In this document: in pieces, positions 1 to 6,693 of the stretch | Numbering within the stretch: the stretch's first letter is position 1 | Layout of the letters: each line of letters starts with the position of its first letter | Source of the DNA: Wenzhouxiangella sp. | GTDB lineage: Bacteria > Pseudomonadota > Gammaproteobacteria > Xanthomonadales > Wenzhouxiangellaceae | Reading direction: 5' to 3' | NCBI GenBank assembly: GCA_007127425.1 | Contig: SKZJ01000218.1 | Span: forward strand, 1-7,084 | Length of the DNA stretch: 7,084 bases | Position numbers and translations under genes: made by a program | The notes under the pieces: generated by a model | Databases searched by the model: none | What the model was told of the DNA's origin: nothing | The model's input: the letters and a program-made list of their open reading frames with translations, nothing else

Positions 1-884
1 ATGACGATGAAGTCGAAGAAATCCGGCGGGTAGTCGCCGAAGTTGGGCGCCAGGTTGCCGTCCTGGTCCGTCCCGGTCATGAAGGTCTGGAAGATGGTGA
101 AGAACAGGCTCCCGTTCTTGGGCACGCGCCCGTGCTTGCGGATTGCCGCCGGGTCGATGCGCACCAGCGCATCCTCGGGAAAGGCTGAGAAGTCGTTGAA
201 GGCCTGGTTGGCCAGTATATTGCGATCGGCCAGGAACAGGATGCGAGGGCGCCGTCCCGGCTCGCCACTCGCTCGGGCGGCCAGGGACCAGCGGGCGTGG
301 AATAACTTCCAGGCGATCTGAAAGGCGATGGCGGTCTTGCCAGTGCCGGTCGCAAGGGTCAGAAGGATCCGGTCGCGGCCTTCGGCGATGGCCTCTAGGG
401 CGCGGTTGATGGCGTTGTGCTGGTAGTAGCGAGGCTGCCAGAAGCCGCCCTTATCCTCGAAGGGCACGGCACCGAAACGCTCGCGCCACGGATCAGGCTC
501 CTCGAAAGTTTCTCCCCACAGAGCGTCCGGCGCCGGCCAGTCATCGACCAGGCCTTCCTCGCCGGTTTCCATGTCGACCCGGTAAATTTCCAGCCCATTG
601 GTGGAATAGGCAAAGCGTGCCTGTAACCGCTCGGCATAGCGCTTGGCCTGGGCCAGACCCTCGGTGGGCTGCAAATCCCGCTTCTTGGCCTCGATCACCG
701 CCAGCTTCTGGCCGCGGTAGAACAGCACGTAGTCAGCAATATCCTGCTTGCCGCGCCGACCGGCGCCGATCAGCTGACCCGGTGCGATCATCTCACGCCC
801 AACCCGGCTGCCGTCGACCACGCCCCAGCCAGCCTCCCGCAAGGCGGGATCAATCAGCTCGGCTCGGGTTTCGGCTTCGTTCAT
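1..884 (-). CDS. hsdR: Type I restriction enzyme subunit R (HsdR), N-terminal part, cut by window edge
   Basis: HsdR is the motor and nuclease subunit of a type I restriction complex; it translocates DNA using ATP and cuts unmodified DNA far from the recognition site. Reading the minus strand from ATG at 884 gives 294 complete codons with no stop before base 1, so the 3' part lies outside. The start is supported by AGCGGGGA about 6 nt upstream. Visible motifs: a PD-(D/E)xK nuclease core with D51 in ADYVLF and E65-A-K67 in VIEAKKRD; a linker with QPRYYQHNAI at 150-159, typical of the start of the SF2 helicase part; Walker A ATGTGKT at 178-184; and LFLADRN at 216-222 (motif Ia region). The last readable residues, FDFIVI, are where the DEAH-type motif II is expected. 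The general look is closest to EcoEI/EcoAI-type HsdR, which is inference. It is separated from hsdMS by the opposed abiE pair, so it needs its own promoter. Confidence 0.95.
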   Translation of the reverse strand, partial: MNEAETRAELIDPALREAGWGVVDGSRVGREMIAPGQLIGAGRRGKQDIADYVLFYRGQKLAVIEAKKRDLQPTEGLAQAKRYAERLQARFAYSTNGLEIYRVDMETGEEGLVDDWPAPDALWGETFEEPDPWRERFGAVPFEDKGGFWQPRYYQHNAINRALEAIAEGRDRILLTLATGTGKTAIAFQIAWKLFHARWSLAARASGEPGRRPRILFLADRNILANQAFNDFSAFPEDALVRIDPAAIRKHGRVPKNGSLFFTIFQTFMTGTDQDGNLAPNFGDYPPDFFDFIV

Positions 885-1056
885 GCAATATCCCCGCTTA
901 ACATGGCGCCAGCATGCGGCTCGGTACTCCCTCGAGCCAGGATCAGGCAAGCCCGCAACCACATAGGCTTCGATTCTAACCGCCCGCGGACAAGGGAGGC
1001 CAGCCGCCCGCCCAGGTGCGTATCCCGCTGTCCCGATCGACGTTTACTTGATGTAA
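885..1056. promoter_or_regulatory. Divergent intergenic region between hsdR and abiEi
   Basis: No convincing gene is seen here. On the minus strand a good -10-like hexamer TAGAAT (978-973, 5 of 6 consensus bases) lies about 90 bp before the hsdR start, but no good -35 stands 16-18 bp upstream of it, so it may be activator dependent or fortuitous. The hsdR leader also contains a small hairpin, GGCTCG at 918-923 with CGAGCC at 933-938. The right end of the region carries the -35 side of the abiE promoter and the left arm of its inverted repeat. Confidence 0.45.
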
Positions 1057-1106
1057 TTGCCCGATAAGCATAAACTATTTATGCCTTCAGAGCACACTCA
1101 TCAAGT
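1046..1106. promoter_or_regulatory. Nested inverted repeat over abiE promoter, candidate AbiEi operator
   Basis: Two inverted repeats share one symmetry axis at base 1076. The inner one is GCATAAA (1068-1074) with TTTATGC (1078-1084), 7 of 7 pairs around CTA. The outer one is ACTTGATG (1046-1053) with CATCAAGT (1099-1106), 8 of 8 pairs. TGC (1058-1060) with GCA (1092-1094) pairs on the same axis as well. The inner repeat covers the predicted -10 and the outer left arm covers the -35. Characterised AbiEi antitoxins bind inverted repeats in their own promoter and repress it; assigning this element to AbiEi is inference from that and from the position. Confidence 0.6.
1048..1076 (+). promoter_or_regulatory. 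Predicted sigma70-type promoter of the abiE operon
   Basis: TTGATG (1048-1053) and TAAACT (1071-1076) each match four of six bases of the sigma70 -35 and -10 consensus and are separated by the optimal 17 bp. Transcription would start near 1083, just before abiEi. Both hexamers are inside the nested inverted repeat at 1046-1106, which suggests repression by occlusion of RNA polymerase. Seen by eye only; no start-site mapping. Confidence 0.55.
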
Positions 1107-1107
1107 C

Positions 1108-1902
1108 ATGGAGCCTGGAACTTTTCTCAAGCGGCACCGGATATTTCGCGTCGAGCAGTTCGAGGCGGCGACCGGGCTGAGTGGAGCGGGCCGCAAGGCC
1201 TCGCTGGACTACCATCGAAAGCGCGGTCACATTGTGCCGGTCCGGCGTGGCCTGTACTGGGTTGTGCCGCCCGGCGCCTCGCCGGAAACCTGCCCGGTCG
1301 ACCCCTTCCTGATCGCCGGCCTCATCACGCCCAAAGCCACCATCGCCTACCACAGCGCCCTGGAACTGCACGGCCGGGCCTACAGCAGCTTCAACGAAGT
1401 TCAGTTCCTTTCCGAGCGCAAGCTGCGGCCATTCGATTTTCGGGGCACACGGTATCGTCCGGTGACCACACCACCGGCCCTGCTGCGAACCGCACAACAC
1501 GATTTCGGTGTCGAAAGTCTGGATCGTGCTGGTACGCCACTGAAGATCACAACCCTGGAACGCACTCTGGTCGATGCCATGGATCGTCCCGAGCTTTGCG
1601 GCGGCTGGGAGGAAGTCTGGCGTTCGCTGGACATGATCGAGTACCTCGACCTGCCGGCCGTCTGCCGTTATGTCGAAGCCCTGAGCAATGCCACCACCGC
1701 GGCCAAGGTCGGCTGGTATCTGGAAGTCAACCGCAAGCCCCTGATGGTTAACGAGCGCACGCTGAAATTTCTGCAGGCGCTCTCACCTGTCAGCCCGCAT
1801 TATCTCGATCGCGGCAACACCGAACCGACCCGCTACCTGTCGCGCTGGAATCTTGTCGTGCCGAGCTCGGTGGCCAGGCAGGAATGGGAAGAACCGGCAT
1901 GA
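1108..1902 (+). CDS. abiEi: AbiEi family antitoxin / transcriptional repressor
   Basis: Antitoxin and autorepressor of an AbiE abortive-infection module. From ATG 1108 the protein has 264 residues. Residues 1-50 look like the N-terminal winged-helix DNA-binding domain of the family, ending in VRRGLYWV. This is followed by the family signatures AYHSALELHG (80-89) and ITTLERTLVDAMDRPELCGG (147-166), then KVGWYLE (200-206). The C-terminal domain is the part expected to neutralise the toxin. In known AbiE systems the antitoxin does not bind the toxin stably (type IV behaviour). Start choice is uncertain: in-frame ATG 1081 and TTG 1057 would add 9 and 17 residues, but 1057 lies upstream of the predicted transcription start and 1081 almost on it. 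No clear Shine-Dalgarno precedes 1108, only AGAG about 17 nt away. The stop overlaps the abiEii start as ATGA, so the two genes are translationally coupled. Confidence 0.92.
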   Translation: MEPGTFLKRHRIFRVEQFEAATGLSGAGRKASLDYHRKRGHIVPVRRGLYWVVPPGASPETCPVDPFLIAGLITPKATIAYHSALELHGRAYSSFNEVQFLSERKLRPFDFRGTRYRPVTTPPALLRTAQHDFGVESLDRAGTPLKITTLERTLVDAMDRPELCGGWEEVWRSLDMIEYLDLPAVCRYVEALSNATTAAKVGWYLEVNRKPLMVNERTLKFLQALSPVSPHYLDRGNTEPTRYLSRWNLVVPSSVARQEWEEPA

Positions 1903-2855
1903 GCCTTTCGGCTGAATCGCTGACCCGGCTGGCTGCCGACACCGGTTTCCGGATCGAATTTCTGGAAAAGGTCGACCGCCTGCTGCAACTGCTTCAAGCC
2001 CTGTTCCGTGACACCTATCTTGATGAGCGTCTGGCACTAAAAGGGGGCACGGCGCTCAATCTGTTTCATTTCGGATTGCCCCGCCTGTCGGTCGACATCG
2101 ATATCAATTACATCGGATCACTTGATCGCGACAGCATGTTGGAAGAGCGCCCCCACGTCGAACAACGTATTCAGGCCATTGCCGGCCGGCAGAACCTTTC
2201 CCTGGCGCGGGCACCGACCAGCCATGCCGGATCGAAATGGACCTTTCGCTATGCCAGCGTGCTTGGCGGTGGCGGTTCGCTGGAAGTCGACCTGAACTAT
2301 CTCTACCGGCAGCCGCTGTGGCCCATCGAGCGCATTGACTCACACCCCCTCGGGCCGATTCAGGCAAGGGGTATCGCCGTGCTGGATATTCATGAACTTG
2401 CCGGCGGCAAGCTGGCGGCGCTGTTCTCCCGAACAGCGGCGCGCGATCTTTACGACGCCCATCATCTGCTGACCGTTTCACGAACCGATCCTTCGCGCCT
2501 GCGTGCTGCATTCATCCTTTACGGCGCCATGAACCGCCGTGACTGGCGTACCATCGCGTTGGACGACATCGAAGTCGACTTCCGTGATGCGCGACGCAAC
2601 TTATTTCCCCTGCTTGTCCAGCATCAATTGACTCGCCGGAAGGAACAGGAGGAAATGCTCGAGCGATTGATCGGAGAAACACGTCATGCACTGGCATCGC
2701 TGCTACCTCTCGAAGAAAAAGAGCGAGAGTTTCTCGATTGCTTGCTCGATGCGGGCGACATCCAGCCCGACCTGCTGGAACTGCCCCCCGAGCTGGCTGC
2801 CCACCTCGCGGCTCACCCGGCGTTGCAGTGGCGAGCACAGCAGGCCAAAACATAA
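1899..2855 (+). CDS. abiEii: AbiEii family nucleotidyltransferase toxin
   Basis: Toxin of the AbiE pair, a DNA polymerase beta-fold nucleotidyltransferase of the AbiEii/DUF1814 family. Relatives such as mycobacterial MenT toxins transfer nucleotides to tRNA 3' ends; the substrate here is unknown. Start ATG 1899 is chosen because it forms an ATGA overlap with the abiEi stop and has GGGAAGAA at 1886-1893 upstream; an in-frame ATG at 1884 would add five residues. With 318 residues the protein has all family motifs: KGGTAL (48-53) and DID (66-68) with the two metal-binding aspartates, a third acidic residue D131 in EVDLNYLYR, K171-L in the GGKLAALFSR helix, and R182-D183 with D186 in ARDLYDAHHLL. 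None of the expected catalytic residues is missing, so the toxin looks intact. The C-terminal 130 residues are helical and charged. It ends 17 bp before a strong hairpin. Confidence 0.95.
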   Translation: MSLSAESLTRLAADTGFRIEFLEKVDRLLQLLQALFRDTYLDERLALKGGTALNLFHFGLPRLSVDIDINYIGSLDRDSMLEERPHVEQRIQAIAGRQNLSLARAPTSHAGSKWTFRYASVLGGGGSLEVDLNYLYRQPLWPIERIDSHPLGPIQARGIAVLDIHELAGGKLAALFSRTAARDLYDAHHLLTVSRTDPSRLRAAFILYGAMNRRDWRTIALDDIEVDFRDARRNLFPLLVQHQLTRRKEQEEMLERLIGETRHALASLLPLEEKEREFLDCLLDAGDIQPDLLELPPELAAHLAAHPALQWRAQQAKT

Positions 2856-2871
2856 ATCGCGAACCCGGACG

Positions 2872-2917
2872 CAGACAAACCGTCACCAGTTTTTGATTTC
2901 TGGTGACGGTTTGTCTG
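2872..2917. terminator. Perfect 18-bp hairpin between convergent abiEii and hsdS
   Basis: Arms 2872-2889 (CAGACAAACC then GTCACCAG) and 2900-2917 pair in all 18 positions around a 10-nt loop, TTTTTGATTT. It begins 17 bp after the abiEii stop and 26 bp beyond the hsdS stop, exactly where a bidirectional terminator is expected. A downstream T-tract is lacking on both strands (AAAATCTCC on plus, CGTCCGGG on minus), so it is not a classical intrinsic terminator; it could stop or protect RNA ends in another way. Confidence 0.55.
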
Positions 2918-2942
2918 AAAATCTCCGGCAGGCCAGCGCAGT

Positions 2943-3530
2943 TCAGGCCGTGGCCGACTCGACCTCGCGCTCGGCGCAGTCGGCAGTCAGTTCGCCGGAG
3001 AAGGCTTTCTGGAGGAGGGATTGTTTGAGCTCTCCCAGTAAATCGAGCCTCTTATGTATAAACACACACAGAGCTTGCGTGTCATGAGAAAGGGCTCGAA
3101 GCTGATCAACTATCCTCTTCTGTTCGTTAAGCGTTGGCGCATAAAGCCTTAGCTCGTTAAATTTTGACTTATTGACAATGGATACTGTTGTGCCAGAGGC
3201 AACACTATGCAGCTGTTGTTTAAATTGGGTCGTCAATGTTTGGAAGAACAGAAATTCAGGCAGCATGATATCCAGCCTTGGAAAAATCGCATTAATCTGC
3301 TGATTGAAGGCTAGTGGAACTTCTGTGAGCGCCACTTTCCCGAGGTTTCCTATACAAGAAACCAACACAGCATCTTTCGGCGCAACTCTGGCCTTGGCAG
3401 CACCCTTCTCGGAGAGGGCATCCGCCGCATCTGATACACAACTATCTTGAAGCTCAGGGGGTTTAACCAACGGGATGAAGCCACCCCAATTCTCAGAGTC
3501 TTTCTTGGAAGGGGTATTTCCAGTAGCCGT
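2943..3530 (-). pseudogene. hsdS: HsdS 3' half (second target-recognition domain), cut off by an in-frame stop
   Basis: This stretch continues the reading frame of the upstream hsdS half immediately after a TAA at 3533-3531; no frameshift is involved. Read through, it gives the rest of a normal HsdS of about 406 residues: TATGNTPSKK directly after the stop, LVKPPEL, then AVLVSCIGNLGKV and PLAFNQQINAIFP, typical of type I target-recognition domains. The second conserved region follows with SGTTVSIVNKSKF, LNEQKRIVDQL and a C-terminal helix ending near LLQKAFSGEL. The only possible internal restart is TTG at 3470, with GGGGTGG (3487-3481) about 10 nt upstream. It would lack the first 20 residues after the stop and the domain's opening RLGDYF, so a functional separate product is doubtful. 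Base composition is AT-rich compared with hsdM and the Mrr-like gene. Confidence 0.85.
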
Positions 3531-4163
3531 TTAAAAATAGTCGCCCAAGCGGATTGCTTTAGATTCGCATGGGGCTGCATTTTGATCAAGATAGCTATTG
3601 AACACCTCCCGCGCGTTGGTGAGGTTCTTTTCGGTATTGGCGATGGCCGTATCAATCCCCGCGAAGGCATTATCGAGAATGGCGACGATTAACTTTTGTT
3701 CCGAGAGCGGCGGCAGCGGAAGCTCGACACTACGGACAAGATCGATACTCAAGTTTCTAACAGTTGATCCTGCGGCCCTTTGATCAAATTGCTGATATGC
3801 CCCTGGTGATCCGAGAAAAAAGTACAGATAATCCTGATCGACATCATCGGAAATATCTCCAAGCACTAACCAGCCATCATGAATGCATCCCTTTGTCCGC
3901 ATTATGTAAGGTCGGCCGAAGCTCATGGAATTGGACAGAAGAAAATCACCTGGCTGAACTAACCTGGACCGCCTAATGCCTTGCTGCTTGATTTTCTGCT
4001 TCGTTTGGTAGATATATTTTGAGCTAGCAGATGCGTCGCTGATTTTTATCCAATTGATACCGTCCTCAGCATTCGTCAAGTATTCCTTAATTGGTCTCGG
4101 AGAACCACCTCGGGCGATGGTGCAAATATCATCCAATGTCCTAATTCGCCATGCCTTTTTCAC
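3531..4163 (-). CDS. hsdS: HsdS specificity subunit, 5' half ending at an in-frame ochre codon
   Basis: HsdS carries the two target-recognition domains that set the sequence methylated and restricted by the type I complex. The start is GTG at 4163, overlapping the hsdM stop as GTGA, with a G-rich stretch (AGGGGGG) just upstream; the two genes are translationally coupled. The 210-residue product contains the family opening LDDICTIARGGSPRP (10-24), DFLLSNSMSFGRP in the first recognition domain, and SGSTVRNLSIDLV-like features here seen as GSTVRNLSIDLV. These are followed by LPPLSEQKLIVAILD and the long helix to FNSYLDQ, the central conserved region that binds HsdM and spans the complex. It then starts the second domain with IRLGDYF and stops at TAA (3533-3531). 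A full HsdS is about twice this length. A half of this composition (one recognition domain plus spacer helix) can, in known truncated HsdS proteins, dimerise and act; whether it does here is open. Confidence 0.9.
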   Translation of the reverse strand: MKKAWRIRTLDDICTIARGGSPRPIKEYLTNAEDGINWIKISDASASSKYIYQTKQKIKQQGIRRSRLVQPGDFLLSNSMSFGRPYIMRTKGCIHDGWLVLGDISDDVDQDYLYFFLGSPGAYQQFDQRAAGSTVRNLSIDLVRSVELPLPPLSEQKLIVAILDNAFAGIDTAIANTEKNLTNAREVFNSYLDQNAAPCESKAIRLGDYF

Positions 4164-5641
4164 AACACCCCCCTGATTCCTTCCAAGATCTTCTGGCTTT
4201 CCTTGTCCAGGGTCTCAATCTCGTTGATGATTACTTCCGGGTCGCGTAGCGGGGCTTCATCGGCCCTGTTGGGGTTCTTGACCGACAGATCCCAGGTTTC
4301 CTTGTCGACCTGCTCGATATCGACCGTCCAGGACTGCTCGGAGTCGGCGAAGGTCTTCTGCAGTTCTACGAAGTCGGCCAGGTCGTTGTCGTTGAGCGGG
4401 TTGGTCTTGCCCAGGCTTCTGCCCGGGTCGAGCTGGTAGTACCAGATCTTTCGGGTCGGCGCGCCTTTCTCGAAGAACAGCACCACGGTCTTGACGCCCG
4501 CGCCCAGGAAGGTGCCGCCGGGGCAGTCGAGCACGGTGTGGAGGTTGCAGTTTTCCACCAGTTCCTGGCGCAGGGCGCGCGAGGCGTTGTCGGAGTTGGA
4601 CAGAAAAGTATTTTTGATCACGATGGCGGCCCGGCCGCCGGCCTTGAGGTACTTGATGAAGTGCTGCAGGAACAGGAAGGCTGTCTCGCCGGTCTTGATC
4701 GGGAAATTCTGCTGGATCTCCTTGCGTTCCTTGCCGCCGAAGGGCGGATTGGCCAGGATGATGTCGTAGCGGTCCTTCTCCTGGATGTCGGACAGCGACT
4801 CGGTCAGACTGTTGGTGTGGACAATGTTGGGCGCTTCGATGCCGTGCAGGATCATGTTCATGATGCCGATCACGTAGGGCAGGCTCTTTTTCTCTTTGCC
4901 GGTAAAGGTGCCCCGCTGCAGTTTCTCCAGATCTGCGGTGGAGAGTTTCGGTGCGTTTTCTGTGCCCGGCCCATCAGGCCCGTAGCGAAGATAATCATAG
5001 GCCTCGCACAGAAAGCCGGCCGACCCTACGGCCGCGTCATAAATGCGCTCGCCGATCTTGGGCTTCGTGACCCGAATCATGGCGCGAATCAATGGTCGCG
5101 GAGTGTAATACTCGCCACCGTTTCGCCCGGCATTGCCCATATTCCGGATCTTGGCCTCGTATAGATGGGATAGCTCGTGCTTTTCTTTCTGGGAGCCAAA
5201 ACTCAAACTGTCGATGAGCTCGAGCGCATCCCGGAGGCTATATCCACTGCTGAATCTATTGCGAATTTCCGAGAATATCTCGCCGATCTTGTACTCGATC
5301 GTGTCGGAGTCAGCAGTACGTTCGCGAAAACCTCGCAGGTAGGGAAAGAGCTTCAGATTCACGAACTCGACCAGGTCGTCGCCGGTCAACGCGTTGTCGT
5401 GATCAAATCCGCCATCGCTATTCTTCGGTGCCGCCCAGTTCGACCACCGGAAGTCTTCTTCGATCAGGAACGTGTAGGGCTTCCCAACCAGTTCGGCCTC
5501 CATCGCACGCTCACGCTCCAAATCATCGAGATACTTGAGAAACAGCATCCAGGAAGTCTGCTCGGTGTAGTCCAACTCAGTGGCGCAGCCGTCCTCTTTC
5601 CAAAGCACGTCATCAATATTGCGAAAGGTTTGCTCAAACAC
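4160..5641 (-). CDS. hsdM: Type I DNA adenine N6-methyltransferase subunit (HsdM)
   Basis: HsdM transfers a methyl group from S-adenosylmethionine to adenine N6 at the site chosen by HsdS, protecting the host DNA; M2S is the methylase and R2M2S2 the restriction complex. The 493-residue length is normal. The N-terminal domain starts MFEQTFRNIDDVLWKEDGC, a hallmark of this HsdM group, and includes ELDYTEQTSWMLFLKYLDDL (22-41). The catalytic part has GEYYTPRPLIRAMI (176-189), motif I DAAVGSAGF (202-210) for the cofactor, and motif IV NPPF (298-301) for catalysis. The start is GTG at 5641; AAGGA lies about 12 nt upstream, slightly far, but the family N-terminus begins exactly here. It lies 30 bp after the Mrr-like gene and overlaps hsdS by four bases, so a three-gene operon is likely. 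No missing residue is seen. Confidence 0.96.
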   Translation of the reverse strand: MFEQTFRNIDDVLWKEDGCATELDYTEQTSWMLFLKYLDDLERERAMEAELVGKPYTFLIEEDFRWSNWAAPKNSDGGFDHDNALTGDDLVEFVNLKLFPYLRGFRERTADSDTIEYKIGEIFSEIRNRFSSGYSLRDALELIDSLSFGSQKEKHELSHLYEAKIRNMGNAGRNGGEYYTPRPLIRAMIRVTKPKIGERIYDAAVGSAGFLCEAYDYLRYGPDGPGTENAPKLSTADLEKLQRGTFTGKEKKSLPYVIGIMNMILHGIEAPNIVHTNSLTESLSDIQEKDRYDIILANPPFGGKERKEIQQNFPIKTGETAFLFLQHFIKYLKAGGRAAIVIKNTFLSNSDNASRALRQELVENCNLHTVLDCPGGTFLGAGVKTVVLFFEKGAPTRKIWYYQLDPGRSLGKTNPLNDNDLADFVELQKTFADSEQSWTVDIEQVDKETWDLSVKNPNRADEAPLRDPEVIINEIETLDKESQKILEGIRGVL

Positions 5642-5671
5642 GTCTATGTGAATTCCTTACTTCAATTATTT

Positions 5672-6670
5672 TCAGACCGGCCAGAACAGCCGGGTCAGCG
5701 GAATCAGCGTACGGGTTTCCTGGTCGGCATTCTCGTAATTCTCGACCAGCGCCTGAACCAGATCATCCAGATCCCACAGCATCAGCGGGATATTGGCCCG
5801 ATCAGCCTCGTAGCGCGCATCCTTGGTGAATCCGCCAGTGGACACGAAAAGACCCTTGTCGCTGGCGTGGCGGCCGCCGACCAGGTTGCGGATGTCCTTA
5901 CTCCCGATGGCCGTGCCCGACCGGTGCTTGACCTCGACTATGATGCGCGGCGACTCGAAACCGAAGCCATCGGGCGAAGCCAGAATATCGATACCCAGGT
6001 CCGAGCCCTCGCGCGAAACCCTCGTCTTGTAGCCCATCGACCGGAGCACGCCGGCGACCAGATGTTCCATTTCCCGATGGCCCAGGCGATTGATGCGATC
6101 CTTAATGATCTCCAGAGCTCGATCCCGGTATCCTTGGAGAAGCGCGTCCTCGTCTTCGTCCTCCGAATCCTCGAATGCCTGGCTCTCGGGCGGAACCGGC
6201 TGACCAGTCAGGGCTCGCAAGATCTCGTCTGCGACCTCGTCCGGGAGCCGGAAGAGGGTCAATGTCGAGCCCAACGAGTTGCGGGCTTGAGAGGTCAGGA
6301 CGTCTCGCTCGACCTCCCCCTCCCACTCCACGGTGCGGTAATGCTGGAAATCGGCGATGACACCAGGCTGATGCTGGTAGTCGCTGGAAATCTCGCCAAC
6401 ATGGTAGACCCGGCGGCTGGAATCGTAGGTGACAACCCTGTCGCCGCGCTGAACCTCATCCCGGAATCGGATCCACTGGCTCGCCGCTGCCTGGAGCCTC
6501 CCCGGTTTGAATTCGGGCCGTAGTTCCTCAAGCGCCTCAATGATGGCCTGCTTGTCCGAAAAGCGGCTCAAATCGCCGACTGGAGTGGCACCAAGGGCCA
6601 CGAGCCCCTTTTCTACGAATTCGTCGGCCAGGCGGCCGCCTGAAGCCGATCGCACCATCCAAAGCGTCAT
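5672..6670 (-). CDS. mrr: Mrr-type restriction endonuclease with N-terminal sensor-like domain
   Basis: A 332-residue two-domain protein. The C-terminal half (about 185-310) is an Mrr_cat PD-(D/E)xK nuclease: MEHLVAGVLRSMGY (201-214), GSDLGIDIL (222-230) with catalytic D228, E246-V-K248 in VEVKHR, then IRNLVGGRHASDKGLFVSTG (260-279) and an IPLMLWDLDDLV ending. Mrr proteins are usually type IV enzymes that cut modified DNA. The first 155 residues begin MTLWMVRSASGG and include VALGATPVGDLS and GDRVVTYDSSRRVYHVGEIS (76-95). This resembles the PUA/EVE-like fold often used to sense modified bases; that reading is inference. An acidic linker, FEDSEDEDEDA (166-176), separates the domains. Start ATG 6670 has GAGGGG 5 nt upstream. 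It heads the hsdMS operon. It could instead be an accessory nuclease of the type I locus. Confidence 0.88.
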   Translation of the reverse strand: MTLWMVRSASGGRLADEFVEKGLVALGATPVGDLSRFSDKQAIIEALEELRPEFKPGRLQAAASQWIRFRDEVQRGDRVVTYDSSRRVYHVGEISSDYQHQPGVIADFQHYRTVEWEGEVERDVLTSQARNSLGSTLTLFRLPDEVADEILRALTGQPVPPESQAFEDSEDEDEDALLQGYRDRALEIIKDRINRLGHREMEHLVAGVLRSMGYKTRVSREGSDLGIDILASPDGFGFESPRIIVEVKHRSGTAIGSKDIRNLVGGRHASDKGLFVSTGGFTKDARYEADRANIPLMLWDLDDLVQALVENYENADQETRTLIPLTRLFWPV

Positions 6671-6693
6671 GAAATCCCCTCGACCTGATGTTC

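Noticed and set aside
202..210. The labelled interval is in the HsdM protein (residues 202-210): motif I reads DAAVGSAGF rather than DPxxGxGG
   Set aside because: The A in place of P and AGF ending are, as far as I know the family, usual in this HsdM group, so it is not evidence of inactivation.
1884..1898. Upstream ATG for abiEii giving five more residues
   Set aside because: The ATG at 1899 gives the typical ATGA overlap with abiEi and has a better placed GGGAAGAA upstream.
885..2871. Searched for direct or inverted repeats bordering the abiE pair that would mark transposition
   Set aside because: No matching sequence to the 2872-2917 arm and no clear direct repeat was found by eye near 885-1045; a computed search would be needed to exclude short ones.
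3447..3692. Possibility of a frameshift in hsdS, as two separate open frames suggest
   Set aside because: Direct translation across 3560-3420 shows both halves in the same frame with only a TAA between; no insertion or deletion is needed.
4538..5164. 208-residue open frame on the plus strand
   Set aside because: It lies wholly antisense to hsdM motif I and IV coding sequence, has no recognisable motif, and has the composition of a shadow frame.
5177..6523. 448-residue open frame on the plus strand
   Set aside because: It is antisense to hsdM and the Mrr-like gene, both of which have full family motifs; long antisense frames are common in GC-rich DNA and this translation shows no recognisable domain.
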